From positions 124,774,640 through 124,836,639 of the forward strand of contig NC_081410.1 of NCBI RefSeq assembly GCF_030272615.1: a stretch of DNA of 62,000 nt. Reading direction: 5' to 3'. The position numbers and the translations under genes are program-made. This document shows positions 10,301-21,984 of this stretch, one piece after another. The stretch comes from Cryptomeria japonica. Taxonomy: Eukaryota > Streptophyta > Pinopsida > Cupressales > Cupressaceae. Numbering within the stretch: the stretch's first letter is position 1; every line of letters starts with the position of its first letter. The notes beneath the pieces were generated by a model. That model was not told the origin of the DNA, searched no databases, and saw only the letters and a program-made list of their open reading frames with translations.

Positions 10301-12387
10301 TGATAGGATTTTGACCTTTGATTGTAGATGAGCAAATTGTTTCATGTTGTTGATGTAAGTTTGATTTTGATATCTTTGTTTTGATGTGGAAACTGATATT
10401 GGATATGTTTGGTTTGTTGACAGGAGCGATTGGGTATTGTGCAGTCGAGGGAGAGATTCCCGAGACCGTGGATGCTGATACTGAGATTGTCACAGGCGGA
10501 CTTGGACATTATAGAGAGATGTGGATTGACTTCTCTTCTGGATATGCCTCAGTTCACAGTGAACCGGGGACTTTTGACAGCGTTGGTAGAGAGGTGGCAT
10601 AGCGACATGAACACCTTTCATTTTACCACTGGAGAGATGACAGTGACACCGGAGGATTGCTACCGAATTTTGCGGATTCCTATGGTAGGGGCACTGCTAC
10701 CCTATGAGCAGTCAGAGGAGGGCGGCACAGAGGCACTATGCCGCATATTTTATGATGAGACTGTCTATGGATATGAGATCCCCTGGCAGGAGTTTTTGGA
10801 TCTGGATTATGCACCCCTACCGTCTATACTAGCAGGATTTATTGGGGGATTCCTTTGTCCTGATCGCAGGTCAAAGGGATTTTCAGTGGGATGGGGGTTG
10901 GTTTTGGAGCAGGTGGTGATGCAGGGGCAGAGATTTTCATGGGGGTCAGCGATGCTAGCCCATCTTTGCAAGAGCCTTCATGAGGTAGTATACCTCGGTT
11001 ATGGTAGCTTGTCAGCTGGCGTGACTCTATTACAGGTATGGTGCTGGGAGCACATTCCAGTAGCTAGGCCACTGGCAGATAGGGACAGGCCTGTAGGTGT
11101 AGCATACGCCTATGGATATAGAGGTCTAGTTGTCCAGCGTAAGCTGGGCAAACTAGAGCATTGGAGGAGGGTATTTGGTGATATTGATACGGTCACCTGG
11201 AGACCGTACACAGGTTGCGAGGTATGACGGAGGATGGGATAGAGATGCCTTTTGTTTTTATGACAAGGCATCTAATTGGGAGGACCTCGTTCGTCATTGA
11301 GCGGTTTATGGTGACCCGAGTTTTGCGGCAGTTCGGGCACCAGCAGGGGATTCCTCTGGGAGCATGTTTGTATGTACGGCAGTAGCAGGATGTGGCCGAT
11401 TGGGGGCCGACTATTGATAGTGTCGTGGCCATAGAGGAGTTTACAGGGTTGGCGGGATAGATCTGGGACTATGCCCCAAAGATACAGGATGCAGGTATGA
11501 CAGACGAGTTCACCCGTTTATTTGCTGCGCGGGCAGTGGCGAGGATCTCAGATCCGGAGGAGATGAGGCCAACTTTTGACTCGGATGGAGAGGAGGGAGA
11601 CAGGGGAGATGATGGAGATGATGGGGATGATGGAGGAGGTAGAGGAGCCAAAGGGAGGCGGAGAGGTAGAGGTGTGGAGAGAGTAGTACGGTAGGGGAGG
11701 ATTGAGAGGGGGAGAGGAGGATTGGCTATTAGAGCTGGGAGAGAGGGGAGAGTGATGGAGGTGCTAGCTGTAGTGGGGGGTGAGGAGGAGGTGATTAGAC
11801 CAGCATAGAGGAGGAGGGTAGATATACTCCCACCTCCAGTACCTAGGACAGGCCGAGTGGGAGGAGTTCCTCCAGCACAGGTACCACTGCGGGTTCGAGT
11901 GCCAGGTCATGTAGAGGATGCACAGATCCGGACCTTACAGATTACTGTGCAGCAGCTGCAGGCACAGATTTTGACATATCAGTGACAGATCTCGCAGTTG
12001 ACCACTGAGAGAGATACTGAGATAGAGCGGCAGGGTCGAGCGGAGGAGGCGTTGGCGACTGTGCAGAGAGCAGTGGCGGGTGTTCCATTGAGAGACACCC
12101 TTAGAGAGCTGACGCGGAGAGTGCAGGAGGCTGAGTATTATAGGCAGCATTATGAGGCTACAGTACCTAGAGATCGGCGAGTAGAGAGATTTGCACAGTC
12201 AAGATCAAGTCAATCTCGAACCACCGAGACACGATCTGAGAGCCGAGGTGTGACGGGGCTGGCGAGACAGGACCCTCATGGAGATCCAGGGGCGAGTGTA
12301 TCGGGAGCGAGACAGGACCCTCCTGGAGATCCAGGGGTGGGCGCATCTGGAGCTAGACCATCTCCGTCAGGAGATAGTCATACTTGA

Positions 12388-13636
12388 GAGACATGGTCTC
12401 TGTTGTATTTTTTAGCATTGTATTCTTTGTACTCGACATAGTTTTGACATATTTTGTACATTTGGATCATTTTTGAGATATATATATGGATGACACCATT
12501 TTTTATCATGTGATGTTTATATGGATGCATGTTTTGTGAGCTACTTCCTTTTCATATGATGATGTAATGTTTGTATAGATGATGTAATGTATGATGCAGG
12601 ATGTATGCTTTTTTATGTTGTGAGATGTATCTTGAAAATGAGATGTATGTTTTGATATGCAACTAATTGTAAATGATATGCTGTAAAATGATGTAATAAT
12701 GATGCAAAAAATGATATGTAATGAATGATATAAGAATGATATGCAACTAATTATAAAATGATATGCAACTAATTGTTTTTGGAGCATCTCTCATTCTGTA
12801 TTTGCCATCCGCTATAACCATTTATTTGCTTTCTTTGTAAATATCATCATGGAGCATTTATTGATTTTTGGATATGTTGAAAATTTATACAAGCATAATG
12901 GTATAATTGAACCATAATGACCTGAGTAAAATTTACATGATATTTGATTTGGCAAGATAGCACAAGCGTCAAGGTATAATTGAACCAGGACGACCTGAGT
13001 GCGTATTGCGTAAACAGACAAGAGTAGATCATTTATATGCGTGAAATGGAATCAGGCCTTCAGTGATATGTAATGTATCACGTCTCGAGGCAAATATTCA
13101 CACAGTATAAGTGATTGCCTCCCAGACAGAAGACTAACAAAATATTGGAAGTTCCTCATGATCTCTAGCTTTGAAGCTTTTTATGAGATAAGGAGAAGAT
13201 TCCAACAATTTAAAAAGTTCAAAATGCAAAATAATCAAGACTTGTATGCGATAATGCAACATTTAGTACTTCAGAAAATCATCCATCCTTGAGATTCTTG
13301 TGTATTGTTTGTGATTTGGTTTTTGTGATGAAGCGTAGTTGTGTTTGTTGGATGTCATGTATTTGAGTTTTGCAATAGTTGGAATGTCTTGAATGTTTGC
13401 AAGTGTTTGAACAATTTAATGCCCCTAGCTGAGTGTACCTCCAGATATGATTATGTACAGTGATTTCCAAGCCATGGTGGAATGCGGTAAGAGAATAGAT
13501 ACAGATGGATAACCCAGGATAGTGACTACGCTAAGTATGTCCTGAATGGATATATGCTAAGTGTCGGGCAATGGCCGATAGTCTTTTGATGGATAAAATG
13601 GCATGGATATAGATAAAGGAGCCATTCTTTCACAAG
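12388..13636. other. Spacer between the antisense gene and the TatA integrase end
   Basis: No coding frame recognised. 12490-12790 is ATGATATGCAACTAATT-type AT-rich repeat text. A 27-base word GGTATAATTGAACCA..ACGACCTGAGT occurs twice (12899-12926, 12974-13001). 13080-13560 shows nothing clear. It probably holds the 3' end of the antisense transcript and the sense region after pol. Confidence 0.55.
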
Positions 13637-13661
13637 GGTGCCTGTTTACCAGGTTTTCACC
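13637..13661 (-). ncRNA. Conserved GGTGAAAACC hairpin of TatA
   Basis: Minus strand: GGTG, bulge AAAA, CCTG, loop GTAAA, CAGG, CACC, pairing GGTG/CACC and CCTG/CAGG. It lies just after integrase and a T/K-rich stretch. TatN carries two copies at 21985-22052 with the same bulge and loop but different outer stems that still pair. It is classed as a structured RNA element by inference. Confidence 0.65.
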
Positions 13662-13751
13662 ATTTATTTTTATTGTACTTTTTATTTTTGCTTTTTCTGG
13701 ATTTTTTGATTTTTTTGTTTGTTTTTGGCTTTTTCCGTGCACTAGGCAACC

Positions 13752-15105
13752 TTAAGTATAGTACTTCTTTAGATGAATGCTGTTAGTTGGATCATCAAGC
13801 ACATCTCCTTCAGAATTTGTTAGCTGATAGGCACCTGATCCATAGACTGATATGATGACATAGGGACCCAACCAGTTAGGTTCAAATTTCCCTTTCTTTT
13901 CTCTATCTTGCTGATTTCTTGGATTTTCTTTAAGGACTAGATCACCAACCTTGAAGTTGCGAGGAATGACCTTGTGATTGTAGCTCCTGCACATGCGTTG
14001 CTGATATGCTTTGAGATGAGTATAAGCATGTTGGCGTCTTTTATCTAATAGTTCCAGTTCTTGTAGTCAGTTAACTCGATACTCTTCATCGGGGATTAAA
14101 CCTTTCAAAGAGACTCTAAGAGATGGAATTTCTACCTCTAAGGGTAAAATAACCTCTGATCCATATACCAATGAATATGGTGTTGCTCCTGTAGGTGTGC
14201 GGATGCTAGTCCTGTATGCCCAAAGTGCTGGATTGAGTTGTACGTGCCAATCTTTGCCGGCATCATTCACTGTTTTCTTGAGGATTTTTAGGATTGTCTT
14301 GTTAGATGCTTCTGCTTGACCATTTCCCTGGGGGTAGTATGGTGTAGAAAACTGATGTTGGATTTTGAATTTTTCACATAGTTCCTATACATCTTGGTTT
14401 TTGAAAGATCATCCATTATCTGTGACGATTGAACTTGGAATACCATATCTGTAGATCAGATAATTTAGAATAAAAGAGGCAATTTGTTTCTCGGTCACTG
14501 TGGTCATGGGAACTGCTTCTATCCATTTGGTAAAGTATTCTGTTGCAGTTATAATGAACTTGTGTCCATTTGAAGATGAAGGATGAATTTTGCCAACTAG
14601 ATCCAGTCCCCACTGACAAAAGGGCCAGGATGTTGTAAATGGCTGCAGTTCCTATGTTGGTGCATGTATTAGATTGCCATGGATCTGACATTTAGGACAT
14701 TTCTTGGTGAAATGATATGAGTCTTTCTCCATTGTAGGCCAGTAGTATCCCATTCGTAGAAGCTTTTTAGCAAGAGTAGTGCCACTTGAATGTGTGCCAC
14801 AAATACCTTCATGAAGCTCGTGTCAGGCCAAATCGGAATCATTACGATCAAGACAACGAAGAAGAGTACCATCTAGACCTCGACGATATAAGGTATCAGC
14901 GGTAAGGGTGTAACGGGCAGCTTGTCAGATAAAGTTACGTTTTTGGTTACGGGATTGATCAATGGGTAAAATATTATGCTTGAGGTATTCGTATATTAGT
15001 CCATATAACGGAGAATCTGAACCGGTCAAGCCATAGATAACCTGGGATTCAGAGTGGTCATAGGCGGGGGAGAACAATTGCTCTACCAGGAACTCATAAC
15101 GACTC
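13752..15105 (-). pseudogene. TatA integrase
   Basis: Would insert TatA cDNA into nuclear DNA. The N-terminal HHCC zinc site appears as HELHEGICGTHSSG and KCPKCQIHG. The catalytic core shows WGLDLVG (first Asp), IVTDNG (second Asp) and GQAEASNKTI (Glu). The C-terminal part has GDLVLKENPRN, KFEPNWLGPYVI and the terminal SIHLKKYYT before TAG at 13752. Stops appear near 14825 (DLA then HELHE), 14665, 14405 and 14068, several of them TGA/TAG single-base changes, with frame changes near 14690 and 14415. Order and blocks match Tat-like pol. It is inactive as it stands. Confidence 0.92.
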
Positions 15106-15110
15106 TGTTG

Positions 15111-15501
15111 TTATGAAATTTGTAGTAATGAAGCGATCGTAGCCATTGCATCAGCTGCTTTGTTGTTCAACCTTGGTATTTGTTCAAAGGTGATGTGCAC
15201 AAAATACTGTTTGAAGTCATCCACCATGCATTTGTAGGGTAGTAGCTTGTCGTCCTTTGTCTTATAGTTGTTGTTGATTTGATTGATGACCAGTTGTGAG
15301 TCTCCATAGACTTTTAATTTTGTGATTTTCCATTCGACGACCATTTTGATGCCTATGACCAATGCTTCATATTTAGCCACATTATTTGTACATGGAAACA
15401 TAAGTCTATATGATTGTGGCATAGTGTGTCCTTCAGGAGTGATGAATAGAATGCCAACCCTTGAACCATGTTGTGTATAGGATCCATCAAAGTATAGGGT
15501 C
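15111..15501 (-). pseudogene. TatA second (archaeal-type) RNase H
   Basis: Begins WTLYFDGSYTQHGSRVGI, then TNNVAKYEALVIGIKM (Glu block), then VYGDSQLVINQI (Asp) and RLNNKAADAMATIA (terminal Asp). A second RNase H between RT-RNase H and integrase is diagnostic of Tat and related lineages. The TatN insertion lies a codon before WTLYFDG, so the domain itself is whole. It ends with TAG-interrupted text before the integrase. An ATG seen just outside (15515) belongs to the TatN LTR and is not native. Confidence 0.92.
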
Positions 15502-15506
15502 CATTG
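15502..15506. repeat. Target-site duplication CATTG of TatN (pair 25083-25087)
   Basis: CATTG precedes the left LTR and follows the right LTR. Removing TatN and one copy restores a continuous pol frame from RNase H into the second RNase H. Confidence 0.93.
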
Positions 15507-16745
15507 TGTAGACACCTAAAAATGGTCAACGCTTGCGAAGTCATGCTTTAACAATTGCGCATTGCCTCATTTTAGGTTTTTGCGTCACATTAACATTTCT
15601 CCTATGATTTGCACTTGATTTCTATCATTTGCGAACATCGAGTCATTCTTCTATATTCTTCATTCATCTCGCTCTCGAATTTGGTCTTGTCGACAACAAT
15701 CTTCAGTCATGATTTTGGTCAATCTTTGTCCTTGTCAATCTTGTCATATTGCGATCGATTCGTCATCGATCCTTGTCCTTTTCAATCATGTCAATTTGGT
15801 TAATTTGTCATTGATTTTTGTCAACCAATCTTAATCAAATCATTTATCAACACTGGTCATTTATCAATTCAAAATCATGATCGAATCGATATCAACTATC
15901 CTTTGTCAAGACCTAATTGTCATCTTTGCATTGCTAATCCATCTCTTTAGGGTTTCATGATTTAATCATTTAACCTAATTTGTCATTTCTCTCTCTAGGA
16001 TTAATAAATTATTTATTTATCCTAAGTCTTCTCATCACAATTAAATGTTTATTTAATTGGCTAATTAATTTCCTCCTATTTTTGTAAATTAATTAATGAA
16101 TGAGAAATTATTAATTAATTTACCTATTTTTCATCAAATTCCTAATGTCCAAGTCATTATTTCCAACTTAATTTTCTAATTTCTCCTAAATTCCTAAATG
16201 TCTATTTCTATTTCAAATTCATGTCATAAATCCTTGCATAGCAATTTGTCATAATTTGTCATAAATTGTCATAAATCCTTGCATAGCAATTTGTCATAAA
16301 CATGTCATAATTTTGCTATTCTTGATTTGAATTTCCATTCGAATCACTATCATGCTAATTTGTTCATTTCTCCAATTTCTCTATAAATTGGATGATTTTC
16401 TTCAATCAAATCCCTAGCCGCTAATCCCTAATCAGACTATTGAATTTACGCTTCGAGTATTCTTGTGTCAATGTCAATCTTGCTTTCACAATTAGGTGTA
16501 TGCACTTGAAGGTGAGATCCACAACAAACCTATTTGGAGAAGAAAGAAGAACAATGGAGCCGCATGAAGGAGCATTTGAATCCCATCTTTGGTTTGCATG
16601 ATCTTTGCTTTTGAATGTTTTATTTCATGTCTCTATTGAGTGTGCTTAGGATTAGATCATTGCAATGTGTGTTTGTGATTGAGCTAATAATGATTAATAT
16701 GTCTTTATATATATTGCTTTAATGATTCCTATTTCCTATGCTACA
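15507..16745 (+). repeat. TatN 5' LTR
   Basis: Starts TGTAGACACCTAAAAATGG and ends CTATGCTACA. A TATA box candidate TATAAATT lies at 16382-16389. The ends resemble those of TatA and TatE (TGTRGnCryATAAAA). The body is rich in TTGTCAT and TTAATTAA text. Confidence 0.95.
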
Positions 16746-16750
16746 TTAAT

Positions 16751-16766
16751 TGGTGAACCCGACGTG
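16751..16766 (+). promoter_or_regulatory. TatN primer-binding site candidate
   Basis: TGGTGAACCCGACGTG starts five bases after the LTR and begins with the TGG expected of a tRNA 3'-CCA complement. The tRNA was not identified. It differs from the TatA PBS. Confidence 0.6.
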
Positions 16767-16867
16767 AAAACTAACCTTCTAACCCTTTAACTGTGTTTTG
16801 GAGTGCTTTCAAGTTGATTTTGCAGGTCAAAAACCCAAAAACAGGGCCGTGCAGGGTATTCTGGACA

Positions 16868-16986
16868 CTTCTACGCCTGTGTCCTGCATCTTGCACCTGT
16901 GTCCTGCATCTTGTGCTTGTGTAGGTGACATTCTGTGCTTGTGTCAGACATCTTGCACCTGTGTCATGAGTTCTGCGCTTGTGTAA
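16868..16986 (+). repeat. TatN leader short repeats
   Basis: Five variants of a roughly 22-base word (CACCTGTGTCCTGCATCTTG and GCTTGTGTnnnnCATTCTG) follow each other. TatA and TatE each have a different short-repeat array at the equivalent place. Confidence 0.75.
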
Positions 16987-17339
16987 AGTCCAGAACAGAG
17001 GTGAAAAATGCAGTGTTTACTTGAAATTTTTGGTGTTTTTGCATTCTTTTTTCTGTGCTTTGGATTTTGGTACTAATTATTTGTGCAGAATCTTGGCATA
17101 CGCATGAAAAAGACTATAAATCAAACTACTAACATGTGTTATGCAGAATCGATGGTCAAAAACAACAAATCAAACCTCTAACTTGGGTTTTGCAGGTTGC
17201 CTTGGAGAAACAACCAAACTGTGTGTTTGAGATTTTTAATTAGGCACTTAGTGATTTCTAAATAGGTGGGAATGAACATTTGCTTGCTTTGATTGTTAAG
17301 TATGACATTGGAGTAGGAGAGTATGCTCTCATCCTTCAT

Positions 17340-17512
17340 AGGGTGATCAGAAATCCAGATCTTCGATACCATGCTTGTGTTGTTGATTGTGTGTCTCCTT
17401 TAGAGGGCCTGCCTTCCCGACCACTTTGCTTTTGCAAGCAAGTGATAATCGTGAGAAGGGAACGACCCAAAGTGAGTACGGCTAGAATTCCTTGGCATTC
17501 TAACTCACTATA
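17340..17512 (+). ncRNA. Structured leader RNA domain of TatN
   Basis: Conserved parts in order: GGGTGATCAGAAATCCAGA (17340-17358), GGCCTG (17406-17411), stem CCTTC/GAAGG (17412-17416 with 17455-17459) capped by hairpin CACTTTGCTT...AAGCAAGTG, then GAACGACC (17460-17467). A downstream stem pairs AGTGAGT with ACTCACT around AGAAT/ATTCT. The same order is found in TatA (32830-33130, minus), partly in TatE (57635-57670), with stems that vary in a compensated way. Confidence 0.7.
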
Positions 17513-18531
17513 AAAAAATACCCGATGAGCGAAAGCTTTGAAGGAAGTGTTATGTGGGAATTGCAGTTACTTGGGAAGTGATGACCCTTGAACTCTTTCT
17601 CATATCAACATCTAAGTAGGGCCTCTTGGTCTAAATCGTGCTTGCGCGACTACATTTGTTTGGTATCTTGATGGGCTTGGTGTCTCAATCACGCTTGCGT
17701 GACATCAAGGAGTAACACTTAACAGAAATCCTTACTAAACACCTTGTTTTTAGAGGCCAAAAACCCTTCTAGTTGCTTGAGAAGGACAAGTTCGGATACT
17801 TGGAAGAGATACTAAGTTCGCCATGGGGAGATTTCCATGGGGATTGATGCTTGGCTGCCCTGAGAAGTGAGTGCCGTGGAGGGGAGCCCGTGGGGTCAAG
17901 CATCTATGTATTCTCCTTGAATCCCATAATGAGTCTACCTCTCAAGTACCTAATGTCTTTGCTATCCATAAGAAATGTGTCAATGAGCATGATTGTCTTG
18001 AGTCTAAGTTGAAATATCTTTGTATTCTTTGCTTGTCAAAAGTTGAATTGCATCCACATTTCAAAAGCAAGCCAAATTGATTCAAAACAAGATTAAACAC
18101 AAGAGACATTCATCCAACAAAAGTTCAACAAGATTCAAAACACCTTCAAACATGGTTGTCAAACATTCTTCAAAATCTTGTCTCAGCATGCATGTCACTT
18201 AGATTTAGGACCATCTTAGGTTTGCATTTTGCAAGTTCATTGTCAATTGTCAAGGTTAAGTTTTATCTAAGTCATACTCCTTTTGCATATCAATAGGGGT
18301 CATCCACTTGCATATGTCCTCTTGCATTAAAGTCATACCATTGTCATGCATTTATATTTTCATACCCTAAGTCTCTTCATTAAGCTTAGGTCATCATCAT
18401 ATCATATTAGGATCACTTGCATAGTAATTGTCCCTTTGCATATAGTGTCAAAACTAGGTTTTGTCATCCTTGAGTAATCCAAATCTTTAATAAACCCTAA
18501 GTCATTGTTAAGAAGTCTAGACCTCATCAAA

Positions 18532-18737
18532 CCTTTTGTCCTTTTGTCATCAATGTCATTTCGTCAAACCTAGCTTAGTATCCAAGCATATAGGGGAGAC
18601 ATTGTCATCTTGTCCTTTGTCACTTAGTCCTTTTGTCCTTTTGTCATCAATGTCATTTCGTCAAACCTAGCTTAGTATCCAAGCATATAGGGGAGACATT
18701 GTCATCTTGTCCTTTGTCACTTAGTCCTTTTGTCCTT
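18532..18737 (+). repeat. 97 bp perfect tandem duplication
   Basis: The unit containing CATTTCGTCAAACCTAGCTT is present twice without visible differences, followed by a partial third start. The lack of divergence implies a recent duplication inside TatN. Confidence 0.9.
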
Positions 18738-18939
18738 TGAGGTCTAGACATCATTTCAATTTCCTAAGGGTCTCTTTCTTAGAATTGCATTCATAAGTTT
18801 GTCAAAATCTTGAAAAAACAACAAAAACATAGGTTGCATTATTTCCATAGATTGCATCTTCACCTATTTAGTTTGCATTTAGTTGCATATCATACATTAT
18901 CCTTGAAAAAATTCCAAAAATATTGCATTGCATAGTGAC

Positions 18940-21740
18940 ATGTCTATTGAAACAAGGTTTCAAGCACCAATTATGCAACAAAGTTTGACATATCAACCGA
19001 CAATGCAATCACAATTATATCCAACCCAACAACAAGGCAATATTGATCAAACTTTTTATGATGAAACAAGTCTCCAAATACAAAAACTAGAGGAGAAACT
19101 AGCTCAAGAAAATAAGATATTGGAACAAAGAGTGAAAAACATTGCGAAGAATAGGTCACAAGTGTCCAAAATGTTTCGAAAACTTCCAGGTCGAAATCCA
19201 AATATTGAGCCAATTGATGTAAGATCTCTTCTTGAACGATCAGACATACCAGCTCTCCTCTCCCAAATAGAGATGATGAAACAATTTCAAGAAAGGAGAC
19301 AACATCAACAACAACATTATGTGCCTCCACAACAAGAACAAGAAGGTATTTACTATCAATTAGATTTTCAACCAATACAACCAATGGTCCAATTTCAACA
19401 ATATGTCCAACCAACTATACAATGTCAACAAATAGTTCAACCAATGGTGGAATATCAACAAGTTCAATCAACATATCAATGTCAACAACTGCCACCAAAC
19501 ATTCAAAAGCAAAGGTTGCAACATGCACCAAGCCGAATTTTGAACATGTCAAACCAAAATGATCAACATCTAGTTCAATATCAAAACATGACATCAAACC
19601 AAAAACAAGTTCAAATTCCAGATCCAATCATGTCAAAACCTCGAAAGAAAGGTGGCTTTATTGCAAGGCTCTTAAGGAAACTACCAAGTGAGTTTATTGA
19701 GGAAGGTCAAATAATACACTTATGTCTAGCAATGCCTCATCCCCTCACAAACAAATTGACTCTCCAGTGGCATCTATCCCTACACCTTTAGAAGTTTCAC
19801 AAGAACCTTCCATATTGTCCTCATTAAACAATACACCCAAGGATGCAATTATCCAAGAGCTATCCATAATTGATTGCCAAGATAATCCAGTTCATGATGC
19901 ACATCCTTGTCATGTTTTAGAAATACAAGACCCAATGCCACCATGCACTTTATTGCCATTACCTGTTTTAGAGGACCCCATTCAAAGTCCTTCTTCCTCA
20001 TGTTCAAGCATTGATTCCTTGCTAGAATCCATCATAAATGTTCAAAGTGCATCTCCTTCATGCCAAAAAATTGATTCCTTGTCCGAATCATCCATGCATA
20101 TCCAAAGTCCAACCTCATGTCAAGAGGATAATTTAGAGCATAAAGAAACGCGTGTTAAAACAGATCAAGATCAAGATCCTGAAAACTTATCATCCCATCC
20201 AATTGTTGACCAGGATTTCATCTTCCCAGAAACTCACGATGATTCCCCTATTCTTGTCCATCCTATCCAAAGTCCTATTGACACTCCATTCCTTGAGCAA
20301 GATCAAGATATCCTAGTCCATCCAATCCCAAACGATCCCCTTCCATTTCATGAAAAAAATGTCCTTTCAAATCCCATTGACATTCCACTTCCTAAGAAAG
20401 ATCAAGATATCCCTTCCATTCTTTCCGATGATCCTATTGAAAGTCCAAAGTAAAGCACCTTTGAAGGGGATTCCAATGATCTTCCTCCTTGTCAAGATCA
20501 AATTATTCCTTTAAATCCTCCACAAGATCCTTTTGTTCCTCCATCTCCACATCCTAATCCTCCATACACACCCCAAGATCGCATTTCTTTTGATGATCCC
20601 ATTATTTATCCCATTCCATCTCTTGAAGAGCCTGTCATTGATCCATATCCACTACACAATCCTAGTCCCCCTCATGATCCTAATCCCCCTCATGATTCTA
20701 ACGTGTCAGTGCAAGATGTTCATGAACCCTCAACATGCATAATGGGTTCTTCCACTTTGGTGCAATCCGATCCACTTCAAGATCTCATTATTTCTCTCAT
20801 ATCATGTCCACCTCATAATGGACTCGCGTCTTCTTCCCAAAGAAAAGAGTATCCTATTAGTCAAAATATTGATAAAGGCAAAGGAATAGATTTCCATAAG
20901 CAAGAATCCTTTCATGTGAAAGAGTATACTAATGGTCATGGCTACAGAGCTCACACTCAAGGCGTTGGTATTCCTTCAAAGTCAAAATCCAAATGTCCAC
21001 CTTCCCCATCATCGCTTTCATCCATTCTAGGTCCCTATATCCCTCCATCTCCTATGCAACATCAGCAAAGGCACACATCTTGGAGAACTTTCCATCAATC
21101 CCATAGGCCTTCATATCATTCCCATCCACACCGACATTCATTCCCTCTTCCAAGCAATTTGGATGCCAAGCATAAAAGTCGTAAGTCTAGAAATCCACAT
21201 GTATTCAAGGATCAACATGTCCAATCTAATCGACATGTCAAAACAAAGAGCAATATGATCTATAAAGAAAAAGAAATATCCAAAAGGTCAGAAAGGCCCA
21301 CTGAGCAAAATAAAGAAAATTCAAAATATATATGGGTTCCTAAATCCCTTGTGCAAGTAATGCACTCCAAGGAACCACAAAAGCATGAAACATCAAAAAC
21401 CATGTGGATTCCCAAGAAGCTCCTTGAAGCACAAAAAGAAATATCCAACTTGGCATCCAAAATTGTTATTCCTCCATCCAAATCTTCCAAGTCTATTTCT
21501 CCATCACCTTCTTCATCCATTTTGGGCCCTTATGTCCCAAAATCCATAGTCGTTCCTTCGTCAAAATCTCAATATCCAAAATACATTTGTCCTCCATCAG
21601 TCCATCACCCCTCAAGGTGTGTGCCAATGTCGATCTTGCCAAAATTTCTATCCACTCAAGCCCAATTCTTCCAATACCCTATCCATTATCCAATGCATAT
21701 TTTCCATCCTTCCATCCCTCTGATCCCATCCTTTGCATAA
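18940..21740 (+). pseudogene. TatN unknown protein, Gln- then Pro/Ser-rich, about 930 codons
   Basis: ATG at 18940 opens a frame with a coiled coil (QKLEEKLAQENKILEQRV, about residues 48-65), RKLPGRNPNIEPIDVRSLL, a long Gln/Pro/Val-rich repeat zone (QPMVQFQQY, QPTIQCQQI, QPMVEYQQV), then KPRKKGGFIARLLRKLPSEF. The other frame takes over in the overlap 19701-19791 (a -1 shift) and runs to 21740 with one stop (TAA at 20451). It is Asp/Pro/Ser-rich with repeated HPIQSPID- and DQDI-like units, two copies of SSILGPY[IV]P and two of W[VI]PK (KYIWVPKSL, KTMWIPKKL). No known domain, zinc knuckle or catalytic motif was seen. It may be a gag-like or packaging protein; function unknown. The frame change may be decay or a programmed shift. 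Confidence 0.7.
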
Positions 21741-21984
21741 ATCCTTGCCTTAGTTTCATCTCATTTTCCATGTCCTTATCCTACCAACGTCTTTAAGCAT
21801 ACTTTTAAAGGTCATGGTCCATTTTTTTTTTCAAAGCTACTATCTAAACAAAAAGATGCTTGAGTCCTTCTTCCATCCCCTATCATGTGTCCGTCTTCTA
21901 TTGAAAAAGTCAAAAAAATTCAAAAAAAAAGACAAAAAAGTGAGAAAAAGAAAAAAAAAGGTGAAGAAAAATAATTCATCCACT

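Larger units (their letters stand above)
9330..12387 (+). pseudogene. Antisense plant-mobile-domain (PMD-like) gene carried by TatA, two exons
   Basis: Exon 1 (9330-9404) starts MPIPYHRHRFERVRR and ends in phase 0 at CCACCA/GTAAGT. The intron (9405-10423) ends TTTGTTGACAG. Exon 2 opens ERLGIVQSRERFPRPW, then LVERWHSDMNTFHFTTGEMT and DCYRILRIPMVG, the characteristic start of the plant mobile domain (MAIN/PMD family). Further on are VTWRPY and VLRQFGHQQGIP. One frame change near 11224 and five stops (TAG at 11383, 11458, 11692, 11806; TGA at 11983) break it. The C-terminal part is acidic (DGDDGDD), then RGRG, a coiled coil (about 11930-12150) and two ARQDPxGDPG repeats. GC content is far above the surroundings. 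PMD proteins act in silencing and transposition; a role here is unknown. Antisense extra genes are established for Tat elements. Confidence 0.82.

Noticed and set aside
10430-11227. PMD ORF starting at 10430
   Set aside because: Base 10430 is TTG; splice sites place the start in exon 1 at 9330, and exon 2 begins at 10424.
12890-13001. GGTTCAATTATAC (minus) as a tRNA/SINE B-box
   Set aside because: No A-box at the right distance and no cloverleaf; it is a short repeated word.
15111-15515. ATG at 15515 as the start of an RNase H gene
   Set aside because: It is made by the TatN LTR edge; the domain belongs to the interrupted TatA pol.
17280-17513. 77-codon ORF in the TatN leader
   Set aside because: It overlaps the structured RNA domain and has no counterpart in TatA or TatE.
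18971-19414. Minus-strand ORFs inside the TatN coding region
   Set aside because: They are shadows of the Gln-rich plus-strand repeats.
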